DNA of 64,000 nucleotides from Campylobacter concisus (GTDB lineage Bacteria; Campylobacterota; Campylobacteria; Campylobacterales; Campylobacteraceae): assembly GCF_003048905.1 (NCBI RefSeq), contig NZ_PIRO01000002.1, positions 1-64,000 on the forward strand, written 5' to 3'. The notes under the pieces were generated by a model, which ran no database searches, had not been told where the DNA came from, and worked only from the letters and a program-made list of their open reading frames with translations. The position numbers and the translations under genes are program-made. Each line of letters opens with the position of its first letter. Position 1 is the first letter of the stretch. This document shows positions 55,858-64,000 of the stretch, piece after piece.

Positions 55858-55889
55858 ATCTCTTCCTTAAGACTTGAAATGCATTTTCA

Positions 55890-55895
55890 ATTATA
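55890..55895 (-). promoter_or_regulatory. -10 box for the fliN operon
   Basis: On the minus strand AAAGTATAATTG contains TATAAT, 33 bp upstream of the start at 55857. Confidence 0.5.
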
Positions 55896-55935
55896 CTTTG
55901 GCTTTACTAAATTAGCTATAAATTTATTAAGCATT

Positions 55936-56685
55936 TTAAAAGAGTTTATCTATCTCTTTTACTAGCTTTTCACCGCTAAATTCGGCACAAAGCTTAACTA
56001 TTTGCGTACCTATTATTGCTCCGTCAGCATATTTTTTTACTTCATTAACATCATCTTTGTTTTTTATACCAAAGCCCACAGCTACTGGTAGATCGCTCTT
56101 TTTCTTAAGCTCTAGGACCAAATTTTTTATCCTATCTTCATCAGCCCTTCTTGAACCACTAACGCCAATCGCACCAAGAGCATAAATAAATCCTGAGCCA
56201 AATTTTAAAATTCCATCCGCCCTGCCCCCAGAGGTGACACTAATAAGTGGTATCAGGCTTAAATTTAGCTCTTTGCATTTTAGAGCAAATTCCTCGCACT
56301 CCTCGCAAGGCAGATCAGGTACGATAAAGCCGCTTACTCCAGCTTCAACTGATCTTTTTAGAAATTTATCAACACCGTAAGCAAAGATGATATTAAAATA
56401 AACCAGAAAAACAAGTGGCTTTGTCACTTTTGCCTTGCAGCTTTCCAGTGTATCAAAGACGACGTCCGTATTTACGCCGTTTTGCACCGTCTCAAAGCTC
56501 GCTTGTGCGATGAGTTTGCCGTCAGCCAGCGGATCAGAGTAAGGGATGCCGATCTCGACTAGATCGAGCGTGCTCTCATCTAAATTTTCTAAAAATTCCT
56601 TCGTTTTTTCTAGGCTTGGATATCCAGCCACGATGTAGCCGATGTTTGCCTTTTTGCCGCTAAATGCGCTTTTGATCTTATCCAT
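55936..56685 (-). CDS. trpA: Tryptophan synthase alpha subunit
   Basis: Splits indole-3-glycerol phosphate into indole and glyceraldehyde 3-phosphate. Starting at the ATG at 56685 gives 249 residues ([10 protein letters not shown]) with AAAAGGAAAAA in front; an upstream ATG at 56703 would add six residues. Catalytic E44 ([15 protein letters not shown]) and D55 are present, as are [16 protein letters not shown] and [11 protein letters not shown]. Overlaps trpB by 8 bp, so the two subunits are made together. Confidence 0.96.
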   Translation of the reverse strand: MDKIKSAFSGKKANIGYIVAGYPSLEKTKEFLENLDESTLDLVEIGIPYSDPLADGKLIAQASFETVQNGVNTDVVFDTLESCKAKVTKPLVFLVYFNIIFAYGVDKFLKRSVEAGVSGFIVPDLPCEECEEFALKCKELNLSLIPLISVTSGGRADGILKFGSGFIYALGAIGVSGSRRADEDRIKNLVLELKKKSDLPVAVGFGIKNKDDVNEVKKYADGAIIGTQIVKLCAEFSGEKLVKEIDKLF

Positions 56686-57859
56686 AAATTTTTCCTTTTT
56701 CATAGCCGATAACTGTGTTTATGTCCTTATCGCCCCTGCCTGAGACGTTTACGACGATGACGCTTTTTTTATCTAGTTTTGGGCAAAGCTTTTCTAGATA
56801 TGCCAGTGCGTGCGCGCTCTCAATGGCTGGGATGATGCCTTCCATCTTGCTTAAAAAATACAAGGCATTTATGCACTCATCGTCGGTCACGGCTTCGTAT
56901 TTTACCCTTTTGATGTCGTTTAAGTGGGCGTGCTCTGGGCCTATGCCTGGGTAGTCTAGGCCTGCTGAGATGCTGTGAACTGGCGAGATCATGCCATACT
57001 CATCTTGCAGCACGGTCGTTTTCATGCCGTGGATGATGCCGGTTTTGCCTTTGCTAAGCGTAGCTGCGTGATAAGGTGTCTCTATGCCAATACCGCCAGC
57101 CTCAATACCTACCAAATTTACGCTCTCATCGTCCAAAAATGCGCTAAAAATTCCAATGGCATTACTGCCGCCGCCGACGCAGGCGATGACGTAGTCAGCC
57201 TTTTTGCCATACTCTGCAAGCTGAGCTTTGGCCTCTGTGCCGATGATGCTTTGGAAGTCACGCACGATCTTTGGGTATGGGTGCGGACCAACGGCTGAGC
57301 CAATGACGTAAAATGCGCTCTCTATCTCATTTACCCACGCTTGAATAGCCGCCGTAGTCGCCTCTTTTAACGTTTTTAAGCCGTCTTCTACGCTCACCAC
57401 TTTTGCGCCAAGAAGCTGCATGCGAAAGGCATTTAGCTGCTGTCTAGCCACGTCTGTTGCGCCCATATATACATCACACTCTAAGCCCAAAAGTGCCGCT
57501 GCAGTCGCTGTCGCCACGCCGTGCTGACCAGCTCCAGTCTCAGCTAAAATTTTCCTTTTACCCATTTTTTTAGCAAGCAGTGCTTGAGCTAGGGCGTTAT
57601 TTATCTTATGCGCGCCCGTGTGGTTTAGATCCTCTCTTTTTAGGTAAATTTCATGTCCGTAGTACTCGCTCAGGCGCTTTGCAAAAAAGAGCGGACTAGG
57701 CCTGCCAACGTAGTTTTTCAAAAGATCATCAAGCTCGTCTTTAAACTCTTTTGTCTTTGCGATACTCTCATAAGCATTTTCTAGCTCATCAAGGGCAAAC
57801 ATCACCGTCTCAGGCACGAACTGCCCGCCAAATTTTCCAAAATACGCCTTACTATTCAT
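56678..57859 (-). CDS. trpB: Tryptophan synthase beta subunit
   Basis: Joins indole and serine with pyridoxal phosphate. The 393-residue enzyme has GQFVPETVM at the start, PLP lysine K85 in [30 protein letters not shown], the phosphate-binding [10 protein letters not shown] and the C-terminal [13 protein letters not shown]. Full length. Preceded 15 bp upstream by the end of the ATPase gene that separates it from trpF; usually trpB directly follows trpF. Confidence 0.97.
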   Translation of the reverse strand: MNSKAYFGKFGGQFVPETVMFALDELENAYESIAKTKEFKDELDDLLKNYVGRPSPLFFAKRLSEYYGHEIYLKREDLNHTGAHKINNALAQALLAKKMGKRKILAETGAGQHGVATATAAALLGLECDVYMGATDVARQQLNAFRMQLLGAKVVSVEDGLKTLKEATTAAIQAWVNEIESAFYVIGSAVGPHPYPKIVRDFQSIIGTEAKAQLAEYGKKADYVIACVGGGSNAIGIFSAFLDDESVNLVGIEAGGIGIETPYHAATLSKGKTGIIHGMKTTVLQDEYGMISPVHSISAGLDYPGIGPEHAHLNDIKRVKYEAVTDDECINALYFLSKMEGIIPAIESAHALAYLEKLCPKLDKKSVIVVNVSGRGDKDINTVIGYEKGKIYG

Positions 57860-57874
57860 TTTTATCCTTTACTT

Positions 57875-60214
57875 TTAATTTATTCTGTTGTTTGATATCC
57901 TACAATTTCCAACCCACTGCTCTATTTTTTCTACCTGTTCTTTTTGTAAATACTTTTGTAGGTGTGCTTTGTTTAGTAAGTACAGAAGAGAAAGGATGTC
58001 TTTTGCAGTCTTTTGTTTTTCAATTTCGCTAATGCAAGAGAAAAAATCAAGAGTTTTTGTTTTATCCTCTGCATGACTTTCACCGTGCAAAACCAAACGA
58101 TACATTAAATTTTCAAAATAAGCTTGTTGTTCTAGGCTTAAATTGACTACTATTGCCTTATCTCTCGCAATGTCTTCTATGCCACACTGATAATTAAATG
58201 TACCAAAGGTTTCTAGTACTTTTCTCATATTATTGCCAATATTTACATTTTCTGATATAGAGTTATTTGCATAATCATAAATTTCATTCAAAAGAGTTTT
58301 ATATTCTGAATATTTTTTACCAAAATAAACTAATTTCCGATTTTTTAGTTCTCTTTGTATAAAAATTACTTCATTTTTATCGTTGATTTTTATTTGTGGT
58401 AGTGAGCCAATAATCTTTTGTATATCAAACGCACTCATCAAATCATGAGTTAAAATTATCATCTTGCTTTTATTGCAACCAGTCATAATTTTATGAATTT
58501 GGTAATTTAAAAACGACATTATCCCAACTTTATTTTCGAAATCAAAGCTAGAAATCGGATCATCTATAACTATGAATTTTGGTTTTTTATAAAAATCTTC
58601 TTCATTCTCATCTGAGAAAATCTCGATAAAGAAATAGCTTAATGCAATGGCATTTCGTTCTCCAGTCGAAATGTCTTTGGCTTTTACTCTATTACCGTTT
58701 GATTTTAAGACATATTGTCCTTGCTCGTTTGGTTCACCAAGTTCAAGTCTGCCTTCTTTAAAAAATATATATTTTAGATATTCATTAATCTTATCTTGAG
58801 CTATATTTATCTGCTTATTTTGAGCATTTAGTTTTGAAATTTTACTAGTTATACACTCTAGTCGTTTATCATTATGCTCTCTGTTATTATCTAAAGTCTG
58901 CTTTGCTTTTAGCTTTTCTTCATAATGATTAAAATCATCTTTTATCTCGCAATAAGCTATTTGGTTGTTTAGTTTTTCAAGCTCTTGTTTTAGCTCATTT
59001 GCTTTAGTTTTTTGTGCCATAAAAGTTTGTCTTTTTTTCTCAAGCTGCTCTAAATTTTGATTTAATTCATCAACTAAGTTATCAAAATTTACATCTAAAT
59101 TTAAGGCGATGAATGGATTTTGTTTTTTTTGGTCTAGTTTTTCAGCGACTTCAGTTTGGCAAGTACTAATTTGTATTTTTATGGCATCAAATAAATCTTT
59201 ATCTAGTTTATCCATATCTGGCAAATTTTTTAAACTATTTAGTGAATTCTGAATTTCTTGCTTCTTGTTTTCCAAATTCCTCTGATGATTTCGTATGTTC
59301 GGATTAAAGATTATTTCTAAGCTTGATAAAATTTCATTTTTATATTCGTCTGTTAGCTTTTGAAAGCAATATGGGCAAATATCTTTATCACTTTCCATTA
59401 TATTTTTAGTTATTACATGGTCTGCTTCTGCTATGGCTTGCTTTATTTCTTCTTCTTTTGGAGTTAATTGTTTTTGTTCTAATTGGTATAATAAAATCTG
59501 TTTAATATCTTCAAAATTTAGCTGTTTTATCTCTTCTGTAAAATTTAAATTGCTTCGGATATCTTTGTAAGATTTGAATTTATCATAAAAGTTATTTTTC
59601 AGCTCATCTGTACTTACATCTGTTTCAAAATGATCTATGATATTTTTTGCGAATTCTATTGTTTTATTTTTTAAATTTCTATTTGTATCTCCTAGAATAT
59701 TTTTCTCTCGTTCGGCAAAGTTATCTTTTAAGCTTTTTATTATGTCATACTTATATTTTTCAGGATTATCTGTATTTTGTATATCACTATATTTTTGAAA
59801 ATCTTCTTGATATTTACTTTGTCTTCCTTTTAATTTTTTGTTAATCCTTTTTGCTTTTTCAAGCTTCTCATCTATATTTTTCGCTTTTCCAAGTAAAACT
59901 ATCGCGTCCAAACCATTATTTTTAATTTTAACTTTACTATTTACATACTCTTCATTAAATACAAAAATATTCTTTTTCTGATCTTCGTCTATTGGATTTA
60001 CTGCTGCATCACTATTGTTTATAATTTGACTAACAATAAAAGATTGACTGTTTTGTTTGATCGCATCAAAAGCTTGCGAAATAGTGCTTTTACCGCTTCC
60101 ATTTTTGCCATAGATTAAACAAAATCTATGGTACTCTTTCTCAAAAAAATTTAATTTTACTTCACTTTGAAAGCACTTTCCCTGAATTTTTACGCCACAA
60201 AAATTACTAAACAT
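57875..60214 (-). CDS. AAA_13-type ABC ATPase, RloC/PrrC-like (possible anticodon nuclease)
   Basis: 779 residues in one frame. Walker A is YGKNGSGKST at 35-44, residues 115-480 are mostly coiled coil with a CPYC zinc-hook motif at 280-283, the ABC signature is ISTGERNAIALSYF near 520 and Walker B KFIVIDDPISSFDFENK near 550. This is the layout of RloC, a DNA-damage-responsive tRNA anticodon nuclease, and of PrrC without the hook. After residue 640 NNMRKVLETF gives R664 and E668 (R-x3-E, as in PrrC), with H710 or H714 (LHGESH) as a possible third residue; the E-to-H distance is longer than in PrrC. It lies 5 bp after trpF and 15 bp before trpB, inside the trp operon. The nuclease role is tentative; a plain AAA_13 ATPase is the alternative. 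Confidence 0.68.
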   Translation of the reverse strand: MFSNFCGVKIQGKCFQSEVKLNFFEKEYHRFCLIYGKNGSGKSTISQAFDAIKQNSQSFIVSQIINNSDAAVNPIDEDQKKNIFVFNEEYVNSKVKIKNNGLDAIVLLGKAKNIDEKLEKAKRINKKLKGRQSKYQEDFQKYSDIQNTDNPEKYKYDIIKSLKDNFAEREKNILGDTNRNLKNKTIEFAKNIIDHFETDVSTDELKNNFYDKFKSYKDIRSNLNFTEEIKQLNFEDIKQILLYQLEQKQLTPKEEEIKQAIAEADHVITKNIMESDKDICPYCFQKLTDEYKNEILSSLEIIFNPNIRNHQRNLENKKQEIQNSLNSLKNLPDMDKLDKDLFDAIKIQISTCQTEVAEKLDQKKQNPFIALNLDVNFDNLVDELNQNLEQLEKKRQTFMAQKTKANELKQELEKLNNQIAYCEIKDDFNHYEEKLKAKQTLDNNREHNDKRLECITSKISKLNAQNKQINIAQDKINEYLKYIFFKEGRLELGEPNEQGQYVLKSNGNRVKAKDISTGERNAIALSYFFIEIFSDENEEDFYKKPKFIVIDDPISSFDFENKVGIMSFLNYQIHKIMTGCNKSKMIILTHDLMSAFDIQKIIGSLPQIKINDKNEVIFIQRELKNRKLVYFGKKYSEYKTLLNEIYDYANNSISENVNIGNNMRKVLETFGTFNYQCGIEDIARDKAIVVNLSLEQQAYFENLMYRLVLHGESHAEDKTKTLDFFSCISEIEKQKTAKDILSLLYLLNKAHLQKYLQKEQVEKIEQWVGNCRISNNRIN

Positions 60215-60219
60215 TGTAT

Positions 60220-60834
60220 TTACTCTAATGTGTTGTTAAATTTTACTAACTTTAAAATTCTCTCTATCTTTTGCGCATTTTTCATGCCGTTTTCGTCCTC
60301 GACTTTTGAGTTGATATCAACAAGATATGGCCTAAATTTCAGCGCCTCTTTTATGTTGTGCTCGCCTATGCCCCCAGCCATGCCAAATTTAAATTTGACC
60401 TCTTTTAAAATTTCCCACTCAAAGCTAGTGCCGTTTCCGCCAGCATTTTCGCCCTTGCAGTCAAAAAGCGCCATGTCAAAATGCTTAAAATCAACCTCTG
60501 GCAAGCTATCTTTCACGCTAAAAACCTGCCAGATCTCAAGCCCCATATCTTTTAAATTTACCTCTAAATTTTCACTCACCACTCCATGCACTTGAGCCAC
60601 GTCAAGACCAGCAAACTGGCAAATTTCCATTATCTCGCAATCACTTTGCAAAGCAAAAACGCCAACTACTTTTTTGCCCTTGCTGTGAGCAAATTTGGCT
60701 ATCTGCCTAGCTAAATTTAGCTCGACCTTTCTTTTACTTTTGGCAAATATCAGCCCGATAAAATCAACATCCAAAGCACAAACCGCACTTGCCTCATCTA
60801 GTGTTTTGATGCCACAAATTTTAACTAGCGCCAT
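60220..60834 (-). CDS. trpF: Phosphoribosylanthranilate isomerase
   Basis: Third step enzyme of tryptophan synthesis. The 204-residue TIM-barrel protein has VKICGIKTLDEA at the start with the catalytic Cys, FIGLIFAKSKRKV, VGVFAL, AQVHG and the glycine-rich AGGIGEHNIKEAL phosphate site near the end. Overlaps trpGD by 14 bp and is followed 5 bp on by the ATPase gene. Confidence 0.94.
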   Translation of the reverse strand: MALVKICGIKTLDEASAVCALDVDFIGLIFAKSKRKVELNLARQIAKFAHSKGKKVVGVFALQSDCEIMEICQFAGLDVAQVHGVVSENLEVNLKDMGLEIWQVFSVKDSLPEVDFKHFDMALFDCKGENAGGNGTSFEWEILKEVKFKFGMAGGIGEHNIKEALKFRPYLVDINSKVEDENGMKNAQKIERILKLVKFNNTLE

Positions 60835-62437
60835 TAGCCCCAGCCTTTATAAACTCTTCATAAAATTTATACGCCCTGCCAGAATTTATAGCCTCTAAAA
60901 CCATTTTTTTGGCCTCGTCTGGGCTCTTTGCTCCATCAGCCGCGTAGAGTGCAAACATCGCGTTAAAGACCACGATGTCAAATTTTGCCCCCTGTTCCTC
61001 GCCTTTTAGCGTGCGGATCAATGTTTTGGCGTTTTCTTCAGGTGTGCCACCCTCGATGTCGCTGTGAAGCGCTCTTTTAAAGCCAAACTGCTCTGGCGTG
61101 ATGCTATATTCAAAAATTTCGCCATTTTTTAGCTCCACAACGCTTGTTTCATTGCAAAGCGTGATCTCATCTAGTCCGTCATCGCCGCGAACGACTAGAG
61201 CGTGCTTTCTGCCAAGGATCTTAAGCGTCTGGGCGTAGAGTTTTAGCACTGGTTTGTGATAGACGCCAACTAGCTGATTTGTAAGGTTTAAATTTGGATT
61301 TAAAAGCGGCCCAAGTACGTTAAATACGGTTCTTATGCCAAGTCTTTGACGCACTTCTCTCACCTCGCCAACTAACGGGTGGAAAAATGGCGCGTGGAAA
61401 AAGGCTAAATTTTTACTAGCTAAATTTTCGCGCTGTTTTGCCAGTGATTTTTCACTTTTTACACCTAAAATTTCAAGCACATCAGAGCTGCCTGACTTGC
61501 TTGAAACTGCCTTATTGCCGTGTTTTGCGACCTTTACGCCAAGACTTGCGAGGATAAATGCCACAGTAGTTGAGATATTTATCGTCTTAAAGCCATCGCC
61601 GCCAGTGCCACAAAGATCGATCATAGGCGTATCATCGCGGTAAGTTTGCGAGTATTTTAGGATATTTTTTGCAAGTGCAGCGAGGCTTTTTGGATAGAGG
61701 CTCTTTTCGCTAATAAGCACCAAAAGGGCTGAGAGCTGCACGATCTCGTACTCTTTGCTGGCTATTATCTCACAAATTTGCTCAAAGTCGCTATCATCAA
61801 GCGGTATGCTCTCTTGAAGCTTGATAAGATATGGCTTAAGAGAGCGAATTTTTGGCTCTTTTACCTCATCTTTTGCTTTATAATTTACAAAATTTTCAAC
61901 TATCTTTTTGCCGTATTGCGTAAAGTAGCTCTCAGGGTGAAACTGGATACCAAAGATCGGCTTATCTTTTACGCTAAGTGCCATTACTACGCCATCATCG
62001 CTCACCGCATCAGCGCTTAGGCTAGCTGGGAGCTCATCAACATAGAGCGAGTGGTAGCGCATAACCTCAAAGCGCTCAGGTAGCCCAGCAAAAAGAGGCT
62101 CTTTATTTTTCACGTCAATAAATGAGGTTTTGCCGTGAAGTGGGTCATCTAGCCTTTTTATCTTTGCGCCAAAACTAAGCCCTATAGCTTGGTGTCCAAG
62201 GCAAATTCCAAGTACTGGCACGCCAAGGTCGGCTTTTAGAATTTCTAAACAAACTCCGCTATCTTTTGGATGCTTTGGCCCTGGGCTTAAAATGATCTTG
62301 CTTGGGTTTAGTTTTTTGATCTCGTCAAGCGTGATCTTGTCATTTCTAACGCATCTAACCTCTTCATCTGTAAGCTCTTTTACATATTGCTCAACATTAA
62401 AAACAAAACTATCATAATTATCTATTAGTAAAATCAA
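60821..62437 (-). CDS. trpD: Bifunctional anthranilate synthase glutamine amidotransferase / anthranilate phosphoribosyltransferase (TrpGD)
   Basis: 538 residues in two parts. Residues 1-190 are the glutamine amidotransferase: SPGPKHP, nucleophile C79 in GICLGHQAIG, and FHPESYFT. Residues about 205-538 are TrpD: PMIDLCGTGGDGFKTINIST binding PRPP, KHGNKAVSSKSGSSD, FHAPFFHPL and VVRGDDGLDEI. Such TrpGD fusions are standard in campylobacters. The start is TTG, with AAAGGA before it. trpE, the partner for ammonia use, is not upstream: recR and a kinase lie there. First gene of the trp operon in this window. Confidence 0.95.
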   Translation of the reverse strand: MILLIDNYDSFVFNVEQYVKELTDEEVRCVRNDKITLDEIKKLNPSKIILSPGPKHPKDSGVCLEILKADLGVPVLGICLGHQAIGLSFGAKIKRLDDPLHGKTSFIDVKNKEPLFAGLPERFEVMRYHSLYVDELPASLSADAVSDDGVVMALSVKDKPIFGIQFHPESYFTQYGKKIVENFVNYKAKDEVKEPKIRSLKPYLIKLQESIPLDDSDFEQICEIIASKEYEIVQLSALLVLISEKSLYPKSLAALAKNILKYSQTYRDDTPMIDLCGTGGDGFKTINISTTVAFILASLGVKVAKHGNKAVSSKSGSSDVLEILGVKSEKSLAKQRENLASKNLAFFHAPFFHPLVGEVREVRQRLGIRTVFNVLGPLLNPNLNLTNQLVGVYHKPVLKLYAQTLKILGRKHALVVRGDDGLDEITLCNETSVVELKNGEIFEYSITPEQFGFKRALHSDIEGGTPEENAKTLIRTLKGEEQGAKFDIVVFNAMFALYAADGAKSPDEAKKMVLEAINSGRAYKFYEEFIKAGANGAS

Positions 62438-62474
62438 CCTATATCCTTTAAATTTAGCAGCGGTTGAGCCTTGG

Positions 62475-62494
62475 CTAAATTTCTATAAATTTAG
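62475..62494. promoter_or_regulatory. Palindrome in the trp leader region
   Basis: CTAAATTT-CTAT-AAATTTAG, a perfect 8-bp inverted repeat, lies between the putative -10 box and the trpGD start. It could be an operator or simply an AT-rich repeat; no leader peptide with tryptophan codons was seen. Confidence 0.3.
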
Positions 62495-62499
62495 GCAAA

Positions 62500-62505
62500 A
62501 TTATA
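62500..62505 (-). promoter_or_regulatory. -10 box for the trp operon
   Basis: On the minus strand AGTTATAATTTTG contains TATAAT, 63 bp upstream of the TTG start of trpGD and just after the recR stop. Confidence 0.5.
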
Positions 62506-62522
62506 ACTAAAAGAAAGTTTAA

Positions 62523-63095
62523 TTAGGCTTTTGTACGACTTTCGTAGGCTTTTAAAAGTGAAAGCATGTCAACGTTTTCTAAATTTACACCAGTTGGCAC
62601 GCCCTGGGCGATCTTGCTAAATGAAATTTCACTCATGCCAAGCTTATCCTCAACGTAAAGCATAAGTGCGTCAGAATTTAACCCCGGCGTAAAGGCGAAA
62701 ACGACCTCTTTTGAGCCATTTTGTTTGATCGCACTTCGCAACCTCTCTATGGCATCCTCGTCGATCTCGTCAAGTACAAAATAAAGGCCATTGTAGATAC
62801 CATTTTGCTCAAAAACTAAGATATCTTTTGGGCTCTCAACCAGCAATATAACCTCGCTATCCCTGCTCTCATCACTACAAATGTCACAAATTTCATTTTC
62901 GCTTAGCCCACCGCAACGCTCACAACGTTTGATAAACCTCACTGCATCTTCGATATTTTGAGCAAGCCTTAGCCCTGCAAAACTATCTTGCATGCAGACA
63001 AAGTAGGCAAATCTGGCGGCTGATTTTTTACCGACACCAGGGAGCTTTGCAAAAGACTCAGTTAGCTCGTTAAATTTCTCTAAGCCCCTTTTCAT
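62523..63095 (-). CDS. recR: Recombination mediator protein RecR
   Basis: 190 residues: helix-hairpin-helix LPGVGKKSAARFAYF near 20, zinc finger CERCGGLSENEICDIC near 57-72, and a Toprim domain beginning VILLVESPKDILVFEQNGIYNGLYFVLD. Acts with RecF/RecO to load RecA on gapped DNA. Its ATG overlaps the stop of the kinase gene (ATGA). Length is normal. Confidence 0.95.
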   Translation of the reverse strand: MKRGLEKFNELTESFAKLPGVGKKSAARFAYFVCMQDSFAGLRLAQNIEDAVRFIKRCERCGGLSENEICDICSDESRDSEVILLVESPKDILVFEQNGIYNGLYFVLDEIDEDAIERLRSAIKQNGSKEVVFAFTPGLNSDALMLYVEDKLGMSEISFSKIAQGVPTGVNLENVDMLSLLKAYESRTKA

Positions 63096-64000
63096 GCGCG
63101 TTTTGCCTTTGCTCGAAGTAAAATTTTAAAGACGTGATAGCCGTCTTCATAGTCATAAACAAGCTCAAATTTTTGCATCTGGCAAATTTGCTCGATGATG
63201 TAAAGTCCAAGCCCCATACCACTTCCCGCACTCACCTTGTCGCCACGCACAAAGGCTTGTTTGTAGTAGTCAATTGGGTGATTTAGCTTTTTACCTAAAT
63301 TTTTAACTGCTATAAATTCGCTATCGCAGATCAAAATAGCCTTTTTATCCTCTGCGTATTTTAGGGCGTTATCTATCAAATTTTTAATCGCTAAACTAAA
63401 AAGCTGAAAATCCACTCTTAAAATGACATCATCTCTGATATCGCAGCTCACTCGCTCTTCAAATTTATCAAGCATGAGCATATCTTGCACTTGCTCTAAA
63501 ATGAGCGAGAAATGGCACTCTTGATAGTTTAGTGCGTAGCTTTTAGAAAGGAGCTGCTCAACCTTGCTAAATTCATTTATCAGCATCTCAAGGCGCTCAA
63601 ACACATTAATGAGCCTCATCTTTTGGGTCTCATTTGCGACCATTTCAGAGACGATCCTGCCCTTGCCAATAGGAGTCTTTAGCTCATGCATGATCGCGCG
63701 CAAAAATAGCTGCCTTGAGCGGATGAGCTCTCTGATCTTGCAAACGGCGTTATCAAACTCAACAGCGACTTGTCCGATCTCGTCTTGCTCGTTTTCATTT
63801 AGCCTAGCTGTCATCGCCATTTCCATATTTCCACTGGCAAATTTTCTAATGTCCTTACTAAGCCTTCTAAGCGGCGAAAGACTTCTAAGAACAGAAACAT
63901 AAAGTGAGATGAGAAGGGCTGAAACTATCAAAAATGCGACCCAAAGCGGATCATTTACATGTCTTGCATCATTACTTTCAAGAAGTAGCTGAAAAGATGG
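63092..64000 (-). CDS. Sensor histidine kinase, 5' part outside the window
   Basis: The frame is open to the window edge (upstream residues include LLLESNDARHVNDPLWVAFL), so the N-terminus is missing. Visible: membrane helix FLIVSALLISLYVSVL, HAMP domain (SPLRRLSKDIRKFASGNMEM), H-box IMHELKTPIGKGRIVSEM, N-box LAIKNLIDNALKYA and G-box GSGMGLGLYIIEQI. The partner regulator must lie upstream, outside the window. Resembles the ArsS-type kinases of campylobacters in H- and N-box layout, but identity is not certain. Confidence 0.85.
   Translation of the reverse strand, partial: PSFQLLLESNDARHVNDPLWVAFLIVSALLISLYVSVLRSLSPLRRLSKDIRKFASGNMEMAMTARLNENEQDEIGQVAVEFDNAVCKIRELIRSRQLFLRAIMHELKTPIGKGRIVSEMVANETQKMRLINVFERLEMLINEFSKVEQLLSKSYALNYQECHFSLILEQVQDMLMLDKFEERVSCDIRDDVILRVDFQLFSLAIKNLIDNALKYAEDKKAILICDSEFIAVKNLGKKLNHPIDYYKQAFVRGDKVSAGSGMGLGLYIIEQICQMQKFELVYDYEDGYHVFKILLRAKAKRA

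Noticed and set aside
56715..57303. Open frames on the plus strand opposite trpB
   Set aside because: Antisense shadows of a well-conserved enzyme gene.

Overview
The window looks like a chromosomal segment of a Campylobacter, close to C. concisus and its relatives. The grounds are low GC with frequent AAATTT words, TATAAT-type -10 boxes without clear -35 boxes, and gene neighbourhoods known from campylobacters: argS-tatA-gmk-acidic protein-fliR; gpmI beside mraY-murD; waaC-waaM; ndk-yceD-rpmF-plsX-fabH; plsY-folB next to a CosR-type regulator; fliO-fliN beside trpA-trpB. The species is inferred, not proven.

Layout. 1-0.9 kb: decayed DUF2625 gene next to an odd-looking left edge. 0.9-5.1 kb (minus): gap-pgk-tpiA glycolytic genes and fabI, with a 421-bp intergenic region holding hairpins. 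5.1-8.0 kb: an in-frame NadD-RsfS fusion, a YeiH-type membrane protein and a phosphoglycosyl transferase. 8.1-14.3 kb (minus): argS, tatA, gmk, an acidic protein with a receiver-like N-terminus, fliR, gpmI. 14.4-16.7 kb (plus): mraY-murD for peptidoglycan precursors.

16.8-27.0 kb is an AT-rich accessory island between murD and a PolB-type exonuclease. It starts with one full-length 1183-residue gene that ends in a GH19-like muramidase/chitinase domain and is followed by a secreted LprI-like protein (putative immunity). Next comes an orphan copy of that gene's middle region (1290 bp, identical by eye) joined to a different tip, an M23-type peptidase, and followed by two related secreted proteins. 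Then come a frameshifted second LprI-like gene, a decayed third cassette with a DUF5675/L,D-transpeptidase-like tip, and two more secreted proteins. All tips join at the same nine-residue motif, GMWEDGDEG, coded by a G-rich DNA tract. This is best read as a polymorphic anti-peptidoglycan toxin/immunity array with reserve tips, and it is the main discovery candidate in the window.

28.1-39.0 kb: lipopolysaccharide core and surface glycan genes: waaC, waaM, glycosyltransferases of families 2, 4, 9 and 25, two polysaccharide deacetylases, a P-loop protein and a Wzy/WaaL-type ligase, in overlapping operons on both strands. 39.0-47.4 kb: uvrA, ferredoxin, ndk, yceD, rpmF, plsX, fabH, a peroxiredoxin and a PilZ protein. 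47.4-54.2 kb: HerA/DUF87-type ATPase, plsY, folB, a CosR-like response regulator directly followed by a histidine kinase, and an Ppx/GppA phosphatase. 54.2-55.9 kb (minus): flagellar switch/export genes fliO and fliN and a CheX/FliN-like gene. 55.9-62.4 kb (minus): tryptophan genes trpGD-trpF-[RloC/PrrC-like ATPase]-trpB-trpA, with a putative defence gene inserted inside the operon. 62.5-64.0 kb (minus): recR and the 3' part of a histidine kinase cut by the window edge.

Coordinates of genes include the stop codon. Function calls come from motif recognition by eye; no database search was run.
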